This document shows, in pieces, positions 1 to 9,311 of a stretch of DNA of 64,000 bases (the first letter of the stretch is position 1; each line of letters begins with the position of its first letter). The stretch is from Melitaea cinxia (lineage: Eukaryota > Arthropoda > Insecta > Lepidoptera > Nymphalidae). Made by a program: the position numbers and the translations under genes. The notes below the pieces were generated by a model. The model saw only the letters and a program-made list of their open reading frames with translations, was not told the origin of the DNA and ran no database searches. The stretch is from positions 3,852,369 to 3,916,368 of the forward strand of contig NC_059417.1 of NCBI RefSeq assembly GCF_905220565.1. Reading direction: 5' to 3'.

Positions 1-302
1 TGAATTTTAAGGTGAGTCCTCCAATACTATATGCTATATATGCCGAACCACGTTCCTTTACAATTTTAACAAACTCGTGTATCTTATTCGAGAGATTACT
101 AAATTCATTGATCACAGTGTTGTGTTTGAATTGTAAAAGCATGGGTGTCAGCTCTGATCACCGTGATGTTTAAAAATTTTAATTTTAGTTGTAAAGAATC
201 AAATTGTAATTAAATAAAATAAAGAAATAAATAAATATAAAAAAAATTGTGGGCGCCCAAAAAAAAAAAACAGTAAAAAGTATCAAAAATGTTCCAATAT
301 AT
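1..302. other. AT-rich stretch, no gene seen
   Basis: Apart from A-runs I see no gene, RNA or repeat boundary here before the first HINE-A copy. Confidence 0.5.
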
Positions 303-944
303 AATCGTGTTTGCTCGCAAAGAAGAAAAACCGATCTCAATTACATCGAAAAGTATACAATACAACGTAGGTAGACAAAAAAAAATAGTCAAGTAAATAC
401 GTGTAATCAAAGATTACTCAAAAGATAGTCTTCAGATTTCGATCAATTTAAATTACCACATGAAAACTTCATCCGAGAGAGATTTTCAGATAAGAAAAAA
501 CGAGAGATTGAAGACCCAGTGGTTGAATTCAAGAAGAAACCAAAGCAGCGAGACTCCGCTGGCTCGGCCACGTAGTAAGGATGGGAGATGATCGCGCAGC
601 GAAGAGAGAATGCGTGGGGAATGACGTGACGGGTGTAGGCCCGTGGGGCGCCCCAAGTACCGCTGGGAGGACGAGGTGCAGAGAGACCTCTGCGCGAACT
701 AGTGACAGCTGGCTGACGCGAGATGGCTTTGGACCGGGATTGCTGGATATTTGTGGTGTCGGAGGCCAAGATCTACTCGTGTCGCTGACCCAGAGGAGTA
801 AGAACGCAAGTACATGAAAATCACCACCTTTCGCCTAAAAAAAGAATCATAGAAATCGGTCCACCTAGTAAAAAGTTCTGAGGTAACATACATAAAAAAA
901 TACAGTTGAATTCAGAACCTCCACCATTTTTGAAGTTAGTTAAA
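303..944 (+). mobile_element. HINE-A repeat copy interrupted by an RTE fragment
   Basis: The left part (303-466) carries the GTTTGCTCGCAAA arm, the CCGA-TCTCAATTACATCG block and the 'agtcaagtaaatac' block. The right part (812-944) resumes with the 'cacctttcg', 'gaaatcggtccacc' and 'gaacctcc' blocks. The two halves join into one ordinary copy once 467-811 is removed. The insert is flanked by the nine-base repeat ACATGAAAA (458-466 and 812-820), so the RTE fragment landed in an existing copy. Confidence 0.75.
467..811 (+). pseudogene. RTE-type LINE 3' coding fragment, 5' truncated
   Basis: Conceptual translation, changing frame at least once, gives the C-terminal signature I know from RTE-clade LINE proteins: RLRWLGHVVRM-DDR near 560-595, then RWEDEVQRDL near 668-695, then GWRDMALDRDCW near 710-745. 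In that family this region follows the reverse transcriptase. The endonuclease and RT domains are absent, which is usual for 5'-truncated retrotransposition. The frame is broken around 655, so nothing is expressed. The 9-bp flanking duplication supports a LINE insertion. It is a different subfamily from the RTE remnants at 11 kb and 61.6 kb, whose C-terminal segment reads differently. Confidence 0.7.
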
Positions 945-1426
945 AAGTAAGTACTCGGGAGGTTTTTTTTGTAGATATTCAAAGAAAATTATAGCCGCTT
1001 CGACGTCAACGGCTTAACCGTTAAATTATGAATAACGATTTTTCCAATAAGTTCAAGATTGTCCCGGCCAGGGCGTGAAATTTCTCATTATCGACGTTAC
1101 TGTGGTATAACTAACTGATTGCAAATATTTTTCCCATAGGAACTCCTCTGAGCGATAATATTTGAAAAAACAGTAACTTTTAGGTATGGGTTATACAAAC
1201 ATACGCCGGCTATCAGGAAACCCCTATCAGGAAAAATAAAACATATCATATAAATATATAGGATGTTTCAACAAAAACTCAAGGCGTTTAGATTCCTTTC
1301 CAAATTGGTTCATTATGGTCAATAAATGCAGTAAGTATCCTTTACTATATTTTTATTATGGGAACTTGGCTCAATTGTATTACAGCTTTAGTTAATCTAT
1401 GTAGTTTTATTACCTTTATCACTTCA
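945..1426. other. No gene seen
   Basis: Unique-looking AT-rich sequence with a short local duplication of 'tatcagga' near 1210-1230. I see no coding signal. Confidence 0.4.
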
Positions 1427-1686
1427 GCGTATCACAGTCACCACGCTGGGCAGGCGATTTGGTGACCGTAAGTCTGGTTTTGTTGCACCGAAGACGCTGC
1501 ACCGTCTTCGGCCTGTGTATTTCAAAGCCAGTAGTTGGATGGTTATCCCGCAATCGGTCGGCTTTTTAAGTTCCAAGGTAGGGTAGTGGAACTGTGTTAT
1601 CCCTTAGTCACCTCTACCCCCACCTCTTTCTCACCCACAGGAACAGAAGGGGTTGCTATATTCTTTCCTGCCGTAACCACACAGTA
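1427..1686 (-). mobile_element. SINE-R copy (RTE-tailed), internally deleted
   Basis: Read on the minus strand it starts at the 'gtgtggttacggc' head (1686) and runs through the 'gtgggtga' and 'ggataacacagttcc' blocks to the 'cagcgtggtgac' block near 1450. Next to the tail, the segment holding 'aggcctatgtccag' is missing compared with the full copies at 6.2 and 54.5 kb. It is non-coding and not intact. Confidence 0.75.
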
Positions 1687-1949
1687 ACTTTATTACCTTA
1701 ACTACTCTTAACTCTTGCATTTTGTTCACACCAATGTGTCATTTCGTAGACTCCATTTTTTAACCACCTTTTGCTTTTTTATCTAATATTATAATCTTAT
1801 CTATTACTATGAAGTGTGTAATGTAAAGGCAACATAAAACGAGTACAACATTTCAGTCTACAGAACCATTTTTACTAACCGTTTATTTAAAAACGTTTTT
1901 TTAAGGGTAGGTAACTGCGGGGTCTCTGTTCTTCTTTGCATGATTTACT

Positions 1950-2046
1950 TTCTGAATTAGTAGTAGCTTTACTTTTTACTGCAATTAATTAATCAAAAAT
2001 AATACATGCTTCCGAAGCCTACTTGTGTAGATTAATTTTTGATATG
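1950..2046 (+). repeat. Repeat K, LINE 3'-end-like fragment
   Basis: The 'gaattagtagtagcttta' and 'gaagcctacttgtgtag' blocks match the copies at 7955-8098 (same strand) and 5022-5634 (opposite strand). The family seems to end in an AATAAAG-type 3' end with a GATTTT-rich tail, so I read it as a LINE 3' end. Confidence 0.45.
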
Positions 2047-2060
2047 ATTTTTTTTTGTCA

Positions 2061-2333
2061 CTAGGTCGGCAAACAAGCGTACGGTTCACCTGATGGTAAG
2101 CGATTACCGTAGCTTATAGACGCCTGCAACACCAGAAGCATCGCAAGCGCGTTGCCGACCCAATCCCCAACGCCCGCAGGAGCTCTGGTCACCTTACTCA
2201 CCAACAGGAACACAATACTGCTTGAAAACAGTATTATTTTGCTGTGATCTTCTGTAAGGTCGAGGTACTACCTCAGTTGGGCTGCTCCATATTTTGAGCA
2301 GGAAATTCCTGCTGTGCCCTACCTCAGTTAGAT
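2061..2333 (+). mobile_element. SINE-C copy, near full length
   Basis: Runs from 'gtcggcaaacaagcgtacgg' to 'tgtgccctacctcag'. Diagnostic blocks are 'cacctgatggtaagcgatt', 'ctggtcaccttactcaccaa' and 'gggctgctccatatttt'. Partial or full copies recur at 6906, 19578, 26935, 35830, 40143 and 47451. It has no coding capacity. I use this copy as the + reference for the family and give it no published name. Confidence 0.75.
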
Positions 2334-2674
2334 TTTTCGTGTGTGGAGATCGAAGATCGAATAAGTCACCGCTAGCGAAACCATCAGTTTTAACGGGTCT
2401 TAAATTGTTTCACTCAAACAAAAGGGAAATTTCGTTTTCAAACGTAACTTTTCTAGGAATTCTATGTCTTGAATGTTTCAAATACCCTTATTGCGGTTTT
2501 AAGAAAAACTTTCTTATAAATTGTCTGTTGTGTTTTCATAGTGAAATTCTTTTTAAATTTCCTTTTCACTACTTCTATTTATACTAGAATACTCACATTG
2601 TTTTATTCGCCTTTACTTTTACAGTAACAGATACGCTTTGTATACGATCCATTAGTTTTTATCCGACATCAAAA
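2334..2674. other. No gene seen
   Basis: The longest open frame (2294-2587) overlaps the SINE-C end and encodes a low-complexity, Phe- and Leu-rich peptide. I do not treat it as a gene. Confidence 0.4.
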
Positions 2675-2872
2675 TAGGAGGTCTCATAACTTTTAACTGG
2701 GTGTATTGATTTTGAAGTTTTTTTTCTATTCGAAAGCTGATAGTTGTCATGTGATCATTTGAATTCGAGCGAAATCTGACGAGCGGTTTTTGGGTTATGT
2801 TTAATATCTAATGTAGATTGTACTATACTTGTCGATATAATTTTTAGTCGTTTTTTTGTTTGAGAACAAACA
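2675..2872 (-). mobile_element. HINE-A copy, diverged
   Basis: On the minus strand the order is the arm 'gtttgttctcaaac', the 'cgactaaaaattatatcgacaagtat' block, the 'atcacatgacaac' block, the 'cagctttcga' block and the 'cacccagttaaaagttatgagacc' block. It lacks the last 3' segment. Confidence 0.6.
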
Positions 2873-2934
2873 GATATTACTAAATGTACAATACTTACTT
2901 TGAACCTTCTGACAACGAAAGTTTCCCAACAGAA

Positions 2935-3069
2935 GAGGATACGGTCACCAACCCGCCTGCCCAGCGTGGTGACTATGGGCAACACACATGAGTTTACGCC
3001 GTTTTTGGCGTGAAATAGTTTAGGCCTATGTCCAGTAGTGGACTGAAGTGATGATGATGATGATGATGA
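2935..3069 (+). mobile_element. SINE-R copy, 5' truncated
   Basis: Begins in the 'cggtcaccaacccgcctgcc' block and ends 'aggcctatgtccagtagtgg' plus a (GAT)n tail. The flanks 'agaggatac' and 'agagggtac' differ at one base and could be an aged target duplication. Confidence 0.75.
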
Positions 3070-4176
3070 GAGGGTACCTTATATAAGGTACTCTCATAAT
3101 ATATATAAGATTTTTTTCCTGCCTTTTATTTTATGTTTTAAAGGTGTAATCAAGGTTTTTAATGAGGCTGTAGACTACGTGAAATAAGTAAGAACCTCTG
3201 CATAAATATTTTATTCTATCACTCGTAAATTTAAGTAATATTATATAATAGGCCCCTTTTAGCTCTCAGTTTTATGACGTCAGTAAGTAGTGTTAGCGGC
3301 TTATGAGCCTTCTAAAAGCTCAAGGTAGTTCATTAAAGTAAAAAAGAAAATAATAATAAATAAATAGCGAAACCTTTTTTGTCCCAACCTTCATTGTTCG
3401 TCTCGATTTGAATCGTTGATATTTATTGTTTATTTAATCACAAACAGAAAACTATTTATAATTGGTTACCTAAAAAATGTATCTCACGTAGGTATTTCTT
3501 CTTCGTGTTTATAAAAACTTATTCGTTTTATAGGAACTCCGCACGGGATTCTAGTGAGGGGTCAAACCTTACCTACATTTGTAAGCGGCCAAATTAAAAA
3601 TATTTCATAGGTTGTAGATAACCTATTCTACGTATAGCATATATCTTCTATCTATAGGCCTATTCTACCACATGCTTTTAAAATATATTTGTAACGTATT
3701 TGCAGGATAAATTTGATCCACTATCGGTTAAATCGGCTCTAAATGACTTTTTTGAAGTATTGTATTATATTGCAAATAAATTAATACATAAAACAAATAG
3801 GAACTGAAGAAGGGATGATATATAAATATGTGTTTAATTTCCTAAGTCATAACACACGCGTAACTCATACCCACGTAACTAACTACTAAGCTAACTACTT
3901 TTTTCATCAAATACTAAATTATTCTATACCATCCGTTTTGCGTTACGATTATAACGTAATAAACAATATTATGTAATGTTAGAGTTGCGCAAATTTCGTG
4001 TTATAATAGAAACGATTTCGTTTTAATGTGTTATGATAGAAATTTGCATTGTTAAGATTTTTTTCTAGTGTTGTTATTTCCGGTCGTTAAGTCGTCGCAA
4101 AATTGAATTTGAAATTTTTTCTGCGGAAAATTTTCATTGCACAGATAATATTCTGTTTAATTTTTCATCCACAAAG
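3070..4176. other. AT-rich stretch, no gene seen
   Basis: No open frame above noise and no recognised repeat. Several TA-rich runs. Confidence 0.4.
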
Positions 4177-4211
4177 TGACTGACTGACTGACTGAAAATG
4201 ACTGACTGACT
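4177..4211. repeat. (TGAC)n microsatellite
   Basis: Tandem TGAC units, interrupted once by 'tgaaaa'. Confidence 0.9.
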
Positions 4212-4318
4212 ACAATTGAGTCAGTACCTATTCAATTTGTGTGTACCTACTTTTGTTCTATGTATTATTGTGTATTAGTGTTTATATTGTTCACACATTA
4301 TATATATACATAATAATT

Positions 4319-4440
4319 GTGCCATAGCTTAATTGGCTAGAGCACCGACACGATGAGTCTGAGATGCAGGTTCGATCCCCGCTGTAACGGTCGGTTTTTG
4401 ATATGATATCAAAAAATATTTAGAATTTCCTAATGTGTGC
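4319..4440 (+). mobile_element. tRNA-derived SINE head, separate family
   Basis: An A-box-like TAGCTTAATTGG (4325-4336) and a B box GGTTCGATCCC (4369-4379) are spaced as in a tRNA promoter. The 5' and 3' flanks do not pair into an acceptor stem, and AT-rich sequence follows, so this is a SINE and not a working tRNA gene. Confidence 0.5.
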
Positions 4441-4472
4441 GTAACACAAAAATAAAATCGTACAAATTACAT

Positions 4473-4546
4473 AATAATTGTGTTTGCTCGCAAACGAAAA
4501 AAACCGACTTCAATCACATCGACAAGTAATACAACATAAGTAGACG
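4473..4546 (+). mobile_element. HINE-A copy, 3' truncated
   Basis: Carries the GTTTGCTCGCAAAC arm, the AACCGACTTCAA sub-terminal repeat and the first core block. It stops abruptly at the GC-rich segment that starts near 4547. Confidence 0.75.
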
Positions 4547-4745
4547 TGGCCCTACTGGACTGTAGCGTCACCGATGAGAGGGGCCGGGTACTAGAGACTC
4601 CCCTAGGCCGCGAAGGAAAGTCGGAGCTCTTTAAGAGGACTCAGGGAAGACGCTCGTCCTAAGGGTGTCTCCTAGCGAGATCGCACCTAAGCTTAGAACG
4701 TCGTCGGAGTGGGACCTACAACTTCGGTGTACCCGTTTTTATACT
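4547..4745. repeat. GC-rich segment of unknown origin
   Basis: Distinctly GC-richer than its surroundings and inserted exactly where the HINE-A copy breaks off. I do not recognise it. It may be the end of another element. Confidence 0.3.
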
Positions 4746-4827
4746 ACACGACCTCCACTGTGCCAGATGTCAGTCACAAAACTATATTATTTTGTCATCC
4801 GTTACATAATAAAAAATTAGAAAAGTT

Positions 4828-4924
4828 GTCATCATCACATTACTTCAGTCTACTGTTTGTTGACATAGACCTACGTAAGTTCGAGCCAAAAATGGCGCAG
4901 ACTCATGTGTTCTGCCAGAAAAGT
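4828..4924 (-). mobile_element. SINE-R 3' end, diverged
   Basis: Minus-strand tail with TGATGATGAC, a diverged 'aggcctatgtc' and the 'acacatgagtc' block. 5' truncated. Confidence 0.5.
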
Positions 4925-5021
4925 TGTACCTACTGAAAATTAAAAATGTTGAGAAATCATTACGATTATTTTAAGCTACACTCGTAAGACAGGACAACGT
5001 CTGAAAGGTCAGCTAGCTAGA

Positions 5022-5634
5022 AAATCAAAATCAAAATCAACTTTATTCAAAAAGGCCCCATGAGCACTTTCGAATTGTTATTTTGCAAATTAAAACTTTA
5101 ATAATTGTATTTGCTTGCAAAAGGAAAAAAAAACCGACTTCAATTACATCGACAAGTAATACAACGTAGGTCGACGAAAAAAATATCAAGTTATTATATT
5201 ATACGCGTTATCAAAGATTAGTCAAAAAGTAGTTATCAGATCTCGATGAAATTTAAGTATGACCACATGGTAACCATCAGTTTTCGATTGAATTAAAAAT
5301 CATCAAATTCGGTACACCCAGTAAAAAGTTATGCGGTATAATACAACGTAGGTCGACAAAAAAATAGTCAAATAAAAACGCATTTATTAGATATAACTCG
5401 AAAAGTAGTTGTTAGATCTCAAATAAATATAAATGGGACTAAATGGCACACACCACCTTTCGATAAAAAAAAATGTCGAAATCGGTTCACCCAGTCAAAT
5501 TTCTGAGGTAAAAGACATTTAAAAAAACAGTCGAATTGAGAACCTTCTTTTTTGGAAGTCAAGCATACCATCTATTCGGAATGTAGATTCTGCAGAGAAG
5601 AATCGTCCAGGAGCTCCACAGTTACTCTTTTGAA
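5022..5634 (-). repeat. Repeat K copy split by a HINE-A insertion
   Basis: The 'aaaatcaactttattcaaa' end (5022-5101) and the 'ttcggaatgtagattctgca' part (about 5570-5634) are adjacent in the uninterrupted copy at 26441-26622. A HINE-A dimer fills the gap here. The AATAAAG at the left end, read on the minus strand, looks like a LINE 3' terminus. Confidence 0.6.
5102..5566 (+). mobile_element. HINE-A dimer
   Basis: After one core ending in 'aaaaagttatgcggta', the sequence restarts at TAATACAACGTAGGTCGAC (5157 and again 5339, period 182 bases) and runs through a second core to the 'ttttttggaagtc' end. The same type of junction recurs at about 7815 and 41825. Confidence 0.75.
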
Positions 5635-6189
5635 AAATAATATATAAAATGTGTTTAGTACAAAATTAGTTTTACTTGCATGAAATATAGCATCACTAAG
5701 TCCACACATCTTTATCAACTATGTAATCCTACACCGAATAATACGCTTTATCTATTATTATTATTTTTTTAATAACAACGTTAAATTTTATGTTGAGACA
5801 ATTCCAAAATTGTTTGTGGGATTAATAAATCTATAAGATAAGGCATATTATATATTATATAATTATAGGCAAATACGTAAAAAAATATATTTTCGCAGTA
5901 AGAACAGGCTTCCCTGTTACTGCTAACTTTGATTAAAACTAAAATTCAGCCTATTTATTATTTTAATTCATACGTAATCAAAAAACACAATACCCGGTTA
6001 AGTACTATAGAGGTAATAAGTATAAATTTAAATAATTGCATTTGCCTTATCACTGTTATTGATAGCTTCTAGAAAATTTTAACTAATTATTAAATTAATG
6101 CAGTAATTCGTTATTAAACTAATTATTTTGATTATTTAATTTATGTTTTATGACTAACTATATATATCTGTCTTTTTATTATATTATTA
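5635..6189. other. AT-rich stretch, no gene seen
   Basis: Long A/T runs with no credible open frame or repeat boundary. Confidence 0.4.
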
Positions 6190-6538
6190 AACTTTGCTGT
6201 GTGGTTACGGCATCAAAGAATATAGCCACCCCCTCTCTTCCCGTGGGTGTCGTAAGAGGCGACTAAGAGATAACACAGTTCCACTACTACCTTGGAACTT
6301 AAAAAGCCGACCGATGGCGGGATAGCTATCCAACTGCTGGCTTTGAAATACACAGGCCGAAGACGGGCAGCAGCGTTTTCGGTGCGACAAAGCCAGCCCT
6401 GTGGTCACCAACCCGCCTGCACAGCGTGGTGACTTTGGGCAGAACACATGAGTTCACGCCATTTTTTGCGTGAACTTGTGGAGGCCTATGTCCTCGTATG
6501 AGTGGACTGCGAAAGGCTGCTGTAATGATGGTGATTAA
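6190..6538 (+). mobile_element. SINE-R copy, near full length
   Basis: Has the head 'gtgtggttacggc', the 'cgtgggtgtcgtaagaggcg' block, the 'ggccgaagacgggcagc' block, the 'cagcgtggtgac' block and a tail with 'aggcctatgtcc' and 'taatgatggtga'. The open frame on the opposite strand (6205-6447) is incidental to the repeat, because similar frames appear in other copies. Confidence 0.85.
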
Positions 6539-6599
6539 AGCTTGGTTATGATAATATGAAATATTTTCAGATATTAATAATATATAATAATAATGAAAT

Positions 6600-6827
6600 A
6601 TTTACAACATACACACACATCGGTCATCTGTTCCGAAAGTAAGCAACTTCATGCTTGTGTTATAAGTAACAGCCGACTGGTATAGCTGCATATGTTTTTT
6701 TTCTTGATAAACATACATAAATCATACATATAAAATAAATATATTACACCCAGACTAAGGATGGGAATCGAACCCACAACCCCGGAGCAGAAAGCAGGGT
6801 CACTACAAACTGCGCCATCGGGCTAGT
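6600..6827 (-). mobile_element. SINE-G copy (tRNA-derived)
   Basis: On the minus strand it starts GCCCGATGGCGCAGTTTG with an A box, followed by a GGTTCGATTCC B box near 6770. The body 'agtaatatattt...' and the end 'cagatgaccgatgtgtgtgt' match the copies at 15743 and 37020. Confidence 0.8.
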
Positions 6828-6905
6828 CAATAATAGATATTGCTCTTACATTGTTTCTTTACATGTATAGACAGTGATTTATTTATTTAGATTGTTCTAT
6901 CGTAA

Positions 6906-7140
6906 CTGAGGTAGGGCACAGTAGGAAAATCCCTACTCAATATATGGAGCAGCCCAACTGGCGTATTAACTTACAGAACATGACAGCTAAATAATGCTGT
7001 TCTCAAGCAGTGTTGTGTTCCTATTGGTGAGTAAGGTGACCAGAGCTCCTGCGGGGAATTGAAGATAGAGTCGGCAACCGCTTGCGATGCTTCTGGTGTT
7101 GCAGACGTATGTAAGCTACGGTAATCGCTTACCTATTAGA
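6906..7140 (-). mobile_element. SINE-C copy
   Basis: Reverse orientation relative to 2061-2333, from 'ggtagggcacagtaggaaa' to 'ggtaatcgcttacc'. Confidence 0.8.
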
Positions 7141-7246
7141 AAACCTATGATATTATTGACAAGCTTAGTAGCGTTTCTTCAAATGATAAATAATTGTATT
7201 TTGTTTTCTACGCTACACATACATCGATGTGAACTAAAATGAAATC

Positions 7247-7575
7247 ATCTATACAAATAAATAAAATTGGAGTGGTATGTTTGTAATATTAAAATAACCG
7301 CTTTTAACTAAATGCATATGGATTTATACACGATACATATACCAAAATAACATTTTTTACAATTTTTGTGTGTCTGTCTGTCTGTTTATTCCGGCGTATC
7401 TCTGAAATGGCTGAACCGATTTTGACGGGACTTTCACTGGCAGATAGTTGATGTAGTAAGAAGTAATTTAGGCTACTTTTATCTTATATATTTATTTATT
7501 TTCTAACTCTGCGAAATGAACAATAACTTTTTTGTTAAAATCCACGCGGACGAAGTCGAGGGCACAGGTAGTTTC
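7247..7575 (+). repeat. Repeat F copy
   Basis: Starts 'atctatacaaataaataaa', contains (TGTC)n and 'ctgaaccgattttgacggga' (from 7411), and ends 'acgcggacgaagtcgagggc'. The copy at 15419-15738 is colinear. It is non-coding and looks like a non-autonomous element. Confidence 0.75.
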
Positions 7576-7604
7576 AAATAATACTTCACCATTCTCCTTT
7601 AATT

Positions 7605-7950
7605 AACAAACTTCCAAAAAAGGAGGAGGTTCTCAATTCGACTTAATTTTATTTATCTACGTTACCTCAGAACTTTTTACTGGATGGACCGATTCGGATG
7701 ATTCTTTATTATAATCGAAAGGTAGAGCTTGTCATGTGGCAATTTAAATTTAATCCCGATCGGTGCAAGTACTTTTGAGTATTTACTTGACTATTTATCG
7801 TCGACTTACTTTGTATTATCCCTCATAACGTTTCACTAGATGTACCGATTTTGATGATTCTTGTTTTAATCAAAAGTTCGTTTTTTATTTAGTAGCCATT
7901 CAAATTTGATTGAGATTGGGCGAGTTCTTTTTGAATTATCTCTAATAATG
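7605..7950 (-). mobile_element. HINE-A dimer, 5' truncated
   Basis: Read in + coordinates it starts at the 'ttccaaaaaaggaggaggtt' end, passes one core, then at about 7815 restarts with a second 'cctcataacgtttcactaga' core. Confidence 0.7.
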
Positions 7951-7954
7951 CTAC

Positions 7955-8098
7955 AGATTCTTCTCTTCTGAATCTACATTTTGAATCGGTGGTAGCTTCA
8001 CTTTTCACTATAATTAATTTATTGAAAATAATATTCAAAATTGATCAATCAATCAATTCAAAATTGCTTTTGAAGCCTATTTGTATAAAGTTATTTTT
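7955..8098 (+). repeat. Repeat K fragment between two HINE-A copies
   Basis: The 'gattcttctcttctgaatct' and 'gaatcggtggtagcttca' blocks match K at 5570-5634 in reverse. It lies directly between two minus-strand HINE-A copies. Confidence 0.5.
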
Positions 8099-8386
8099 AA
8101 CCTTCCAAAAAAGGAGGAGGTTCAATTCGATTATAATTTTTTATGATGTATGTTACCTCAGAACTTTTGACTGGGTTGATCAATTTCAATAAAAAAAAAT
8201 TAAATCAAAATGTGATGCTTGTCACCACCACCACAACCCGTTTAAGGTTAATTGAGATCTGATGACTACTTTTTAAGTAATCTTTGATATCGCGTATTTA
8301 TTTGACTATTTCTTCGACTATCTACGTTGTATTATTTGTCGATGTAATTGAAGTCGGTTTTTTTTTTCGTTTGCGAGCAAACAATT
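8099..8386 (-). mobile_element. HINE-A copy, full-length monomer
   Basis: Runs from 'ccttccaaaaaaggaggagg' to the GTTTGCGAGCAAAC arm, with the 'ttgaagtcggtt' sub-terminal repeat just inside. It is one of the most complete monomers here. Confidence 0.85.
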
Positions 8387-8690
8387 ACTTGGTAAAGCGT
8401 TATCCCATTCTTGTTACGGTCTTTATAAAGTATTTTGTTTCTTATTGAATTACTGTTATTTTGTTTGCATTCGAATGTAAAGGACATATTATTATTCCAC
8501 TAAATAATATTTAATTCTTTTGTACTCTTTGTGAATGTGTTGAATTAATGTTAATGATTTTCACATCGTTTTTAAATAAAAATAATCAACTTTGCAACGT
8601 CCTTGACTTAGTTACTAATCCAAATTTCATTACATAATTTTTGTAAGATGAATCTGATATATTCTTATGACAAAAGGCGAAGTCGAAACA
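8387..8690. other. AT-rich stretch, no gene seen
   Basis: No coding or repeat signal before the GC-richer segment that holds the candidate promoter. Confidence 0.35.
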
Positions 8691-8784
8691 ACTAACAAGC
8701 GTAAACCGGACCATCCGTTGGGTGCGCGAGCGCAGGCCGTAGACCGCCCGGGCAAGTTTCTGCCAAGTGCCGACTGCCAAGCTC

Positions 8785-8826
8785 TCAGTCTCAGTTATGC
8801 GCGAGACGTCAGCGGTTGTGGATGTG
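8785..8826 (+). promoter_or_regulatory. Candidate twin Inr-DPE core promoter
   Basis: TCAGTC (8785-8790) and TCAGTT (8791-8796) both match the arthropod initiator. Counting the A as +1 (8787 or 8793), GGTTG (8814) and GGATG (8820) each begin at +28 and fit the DPE pattern RGWYV. There is no TATA box nearby. The segment is GC- and CpG-richer than the surroundings, and splice signals follow downstream. Short motifs occur by chance, so this remains a candidate. Confidence 0.4.
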
Positions 8827-8967
8827 CGTCCCGTTTAACGTGGCAAAATTTATTCGGTTCCGATGTTTATGTGATCTAACATTATTGGCGTGACAAAAAA
8901 GTTTATTTCGAGAAGCTCAGTGCTTACAATGGACGGATAATACGGTGGTCTACGACAGTTTATATCG
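8787..8967 (+). other. Candidate 5' untranslated exon
   Basis: If transcription starts at the initiators, this exon runs to a strong donor TCG|GTGAGT (GT at 8968). An acceptor follows at 9050: a pyrimidine-rich stretch ending TTTTAG. The intron would be 83 bases, a normal short insect intron. No repeat covers the segment. Confidence 0.35.
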
Positions 8968-9194
8968 GTGAGTGCATAAGCGACCGAGTTGAAAAGGGTT
9001 CTTTTGCTGTACAACCTTTTGCCTCTTAACTTCTTTCTGAAATGTTTTAGCTTCGACTATTGCAAGGCGATTCGCATTCTACGTGTTACGGTGAATTTAA
9101 TAACAGAATAAATTGTGAAATTAGTTTTTCTAACGTTTTATTTTTAATATAAACAAGAGTTTTGCAAGTGTCGTATTGCGTTAAGTCTTTTATT

Positions 9195-9290
9195 ATGGCT
9201 AGTCGAATCTCTCCGACCTTGCGAGCTACTGATGGAATGTTAGGCGGTCAAAGAAAATGTGAACGTCGATTTAGGCGCTGCTCAGATCCG
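9195..9290 (+). CDS. Candidate first coding exon of an unrecognised gene
   Basis: ATG at 9195 has A at -3 and G at +4, a good animal start context. The frame is open for exactly 32 codons (starting MASRISPTLR, basic and Arg/Cys-rich near the end, closing with CSDP) up to a donor-like CCG|GTAATA at 9291; without splicing it stops six codons later. The exon would begin at 9051, after the TTTTAG acceptor, with 144 bases of leader. I do not recognise the peptide and make no functional claim. Any further exons would lie beyond a long intron, possibly outside the window. The alternative is a chance alignment of splice motifs. Confidence 0.35.
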
Positions 9291-9311
9291 GTAATATACA
9301 CTACTGTATAA

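Noticed and set aside
8667..8879. 70-codon frame in the GC-richer segment
   Set aside because: It overlaps the candidate promoter and its length is explained by composition. The frame at 9195 has better start and splice context.
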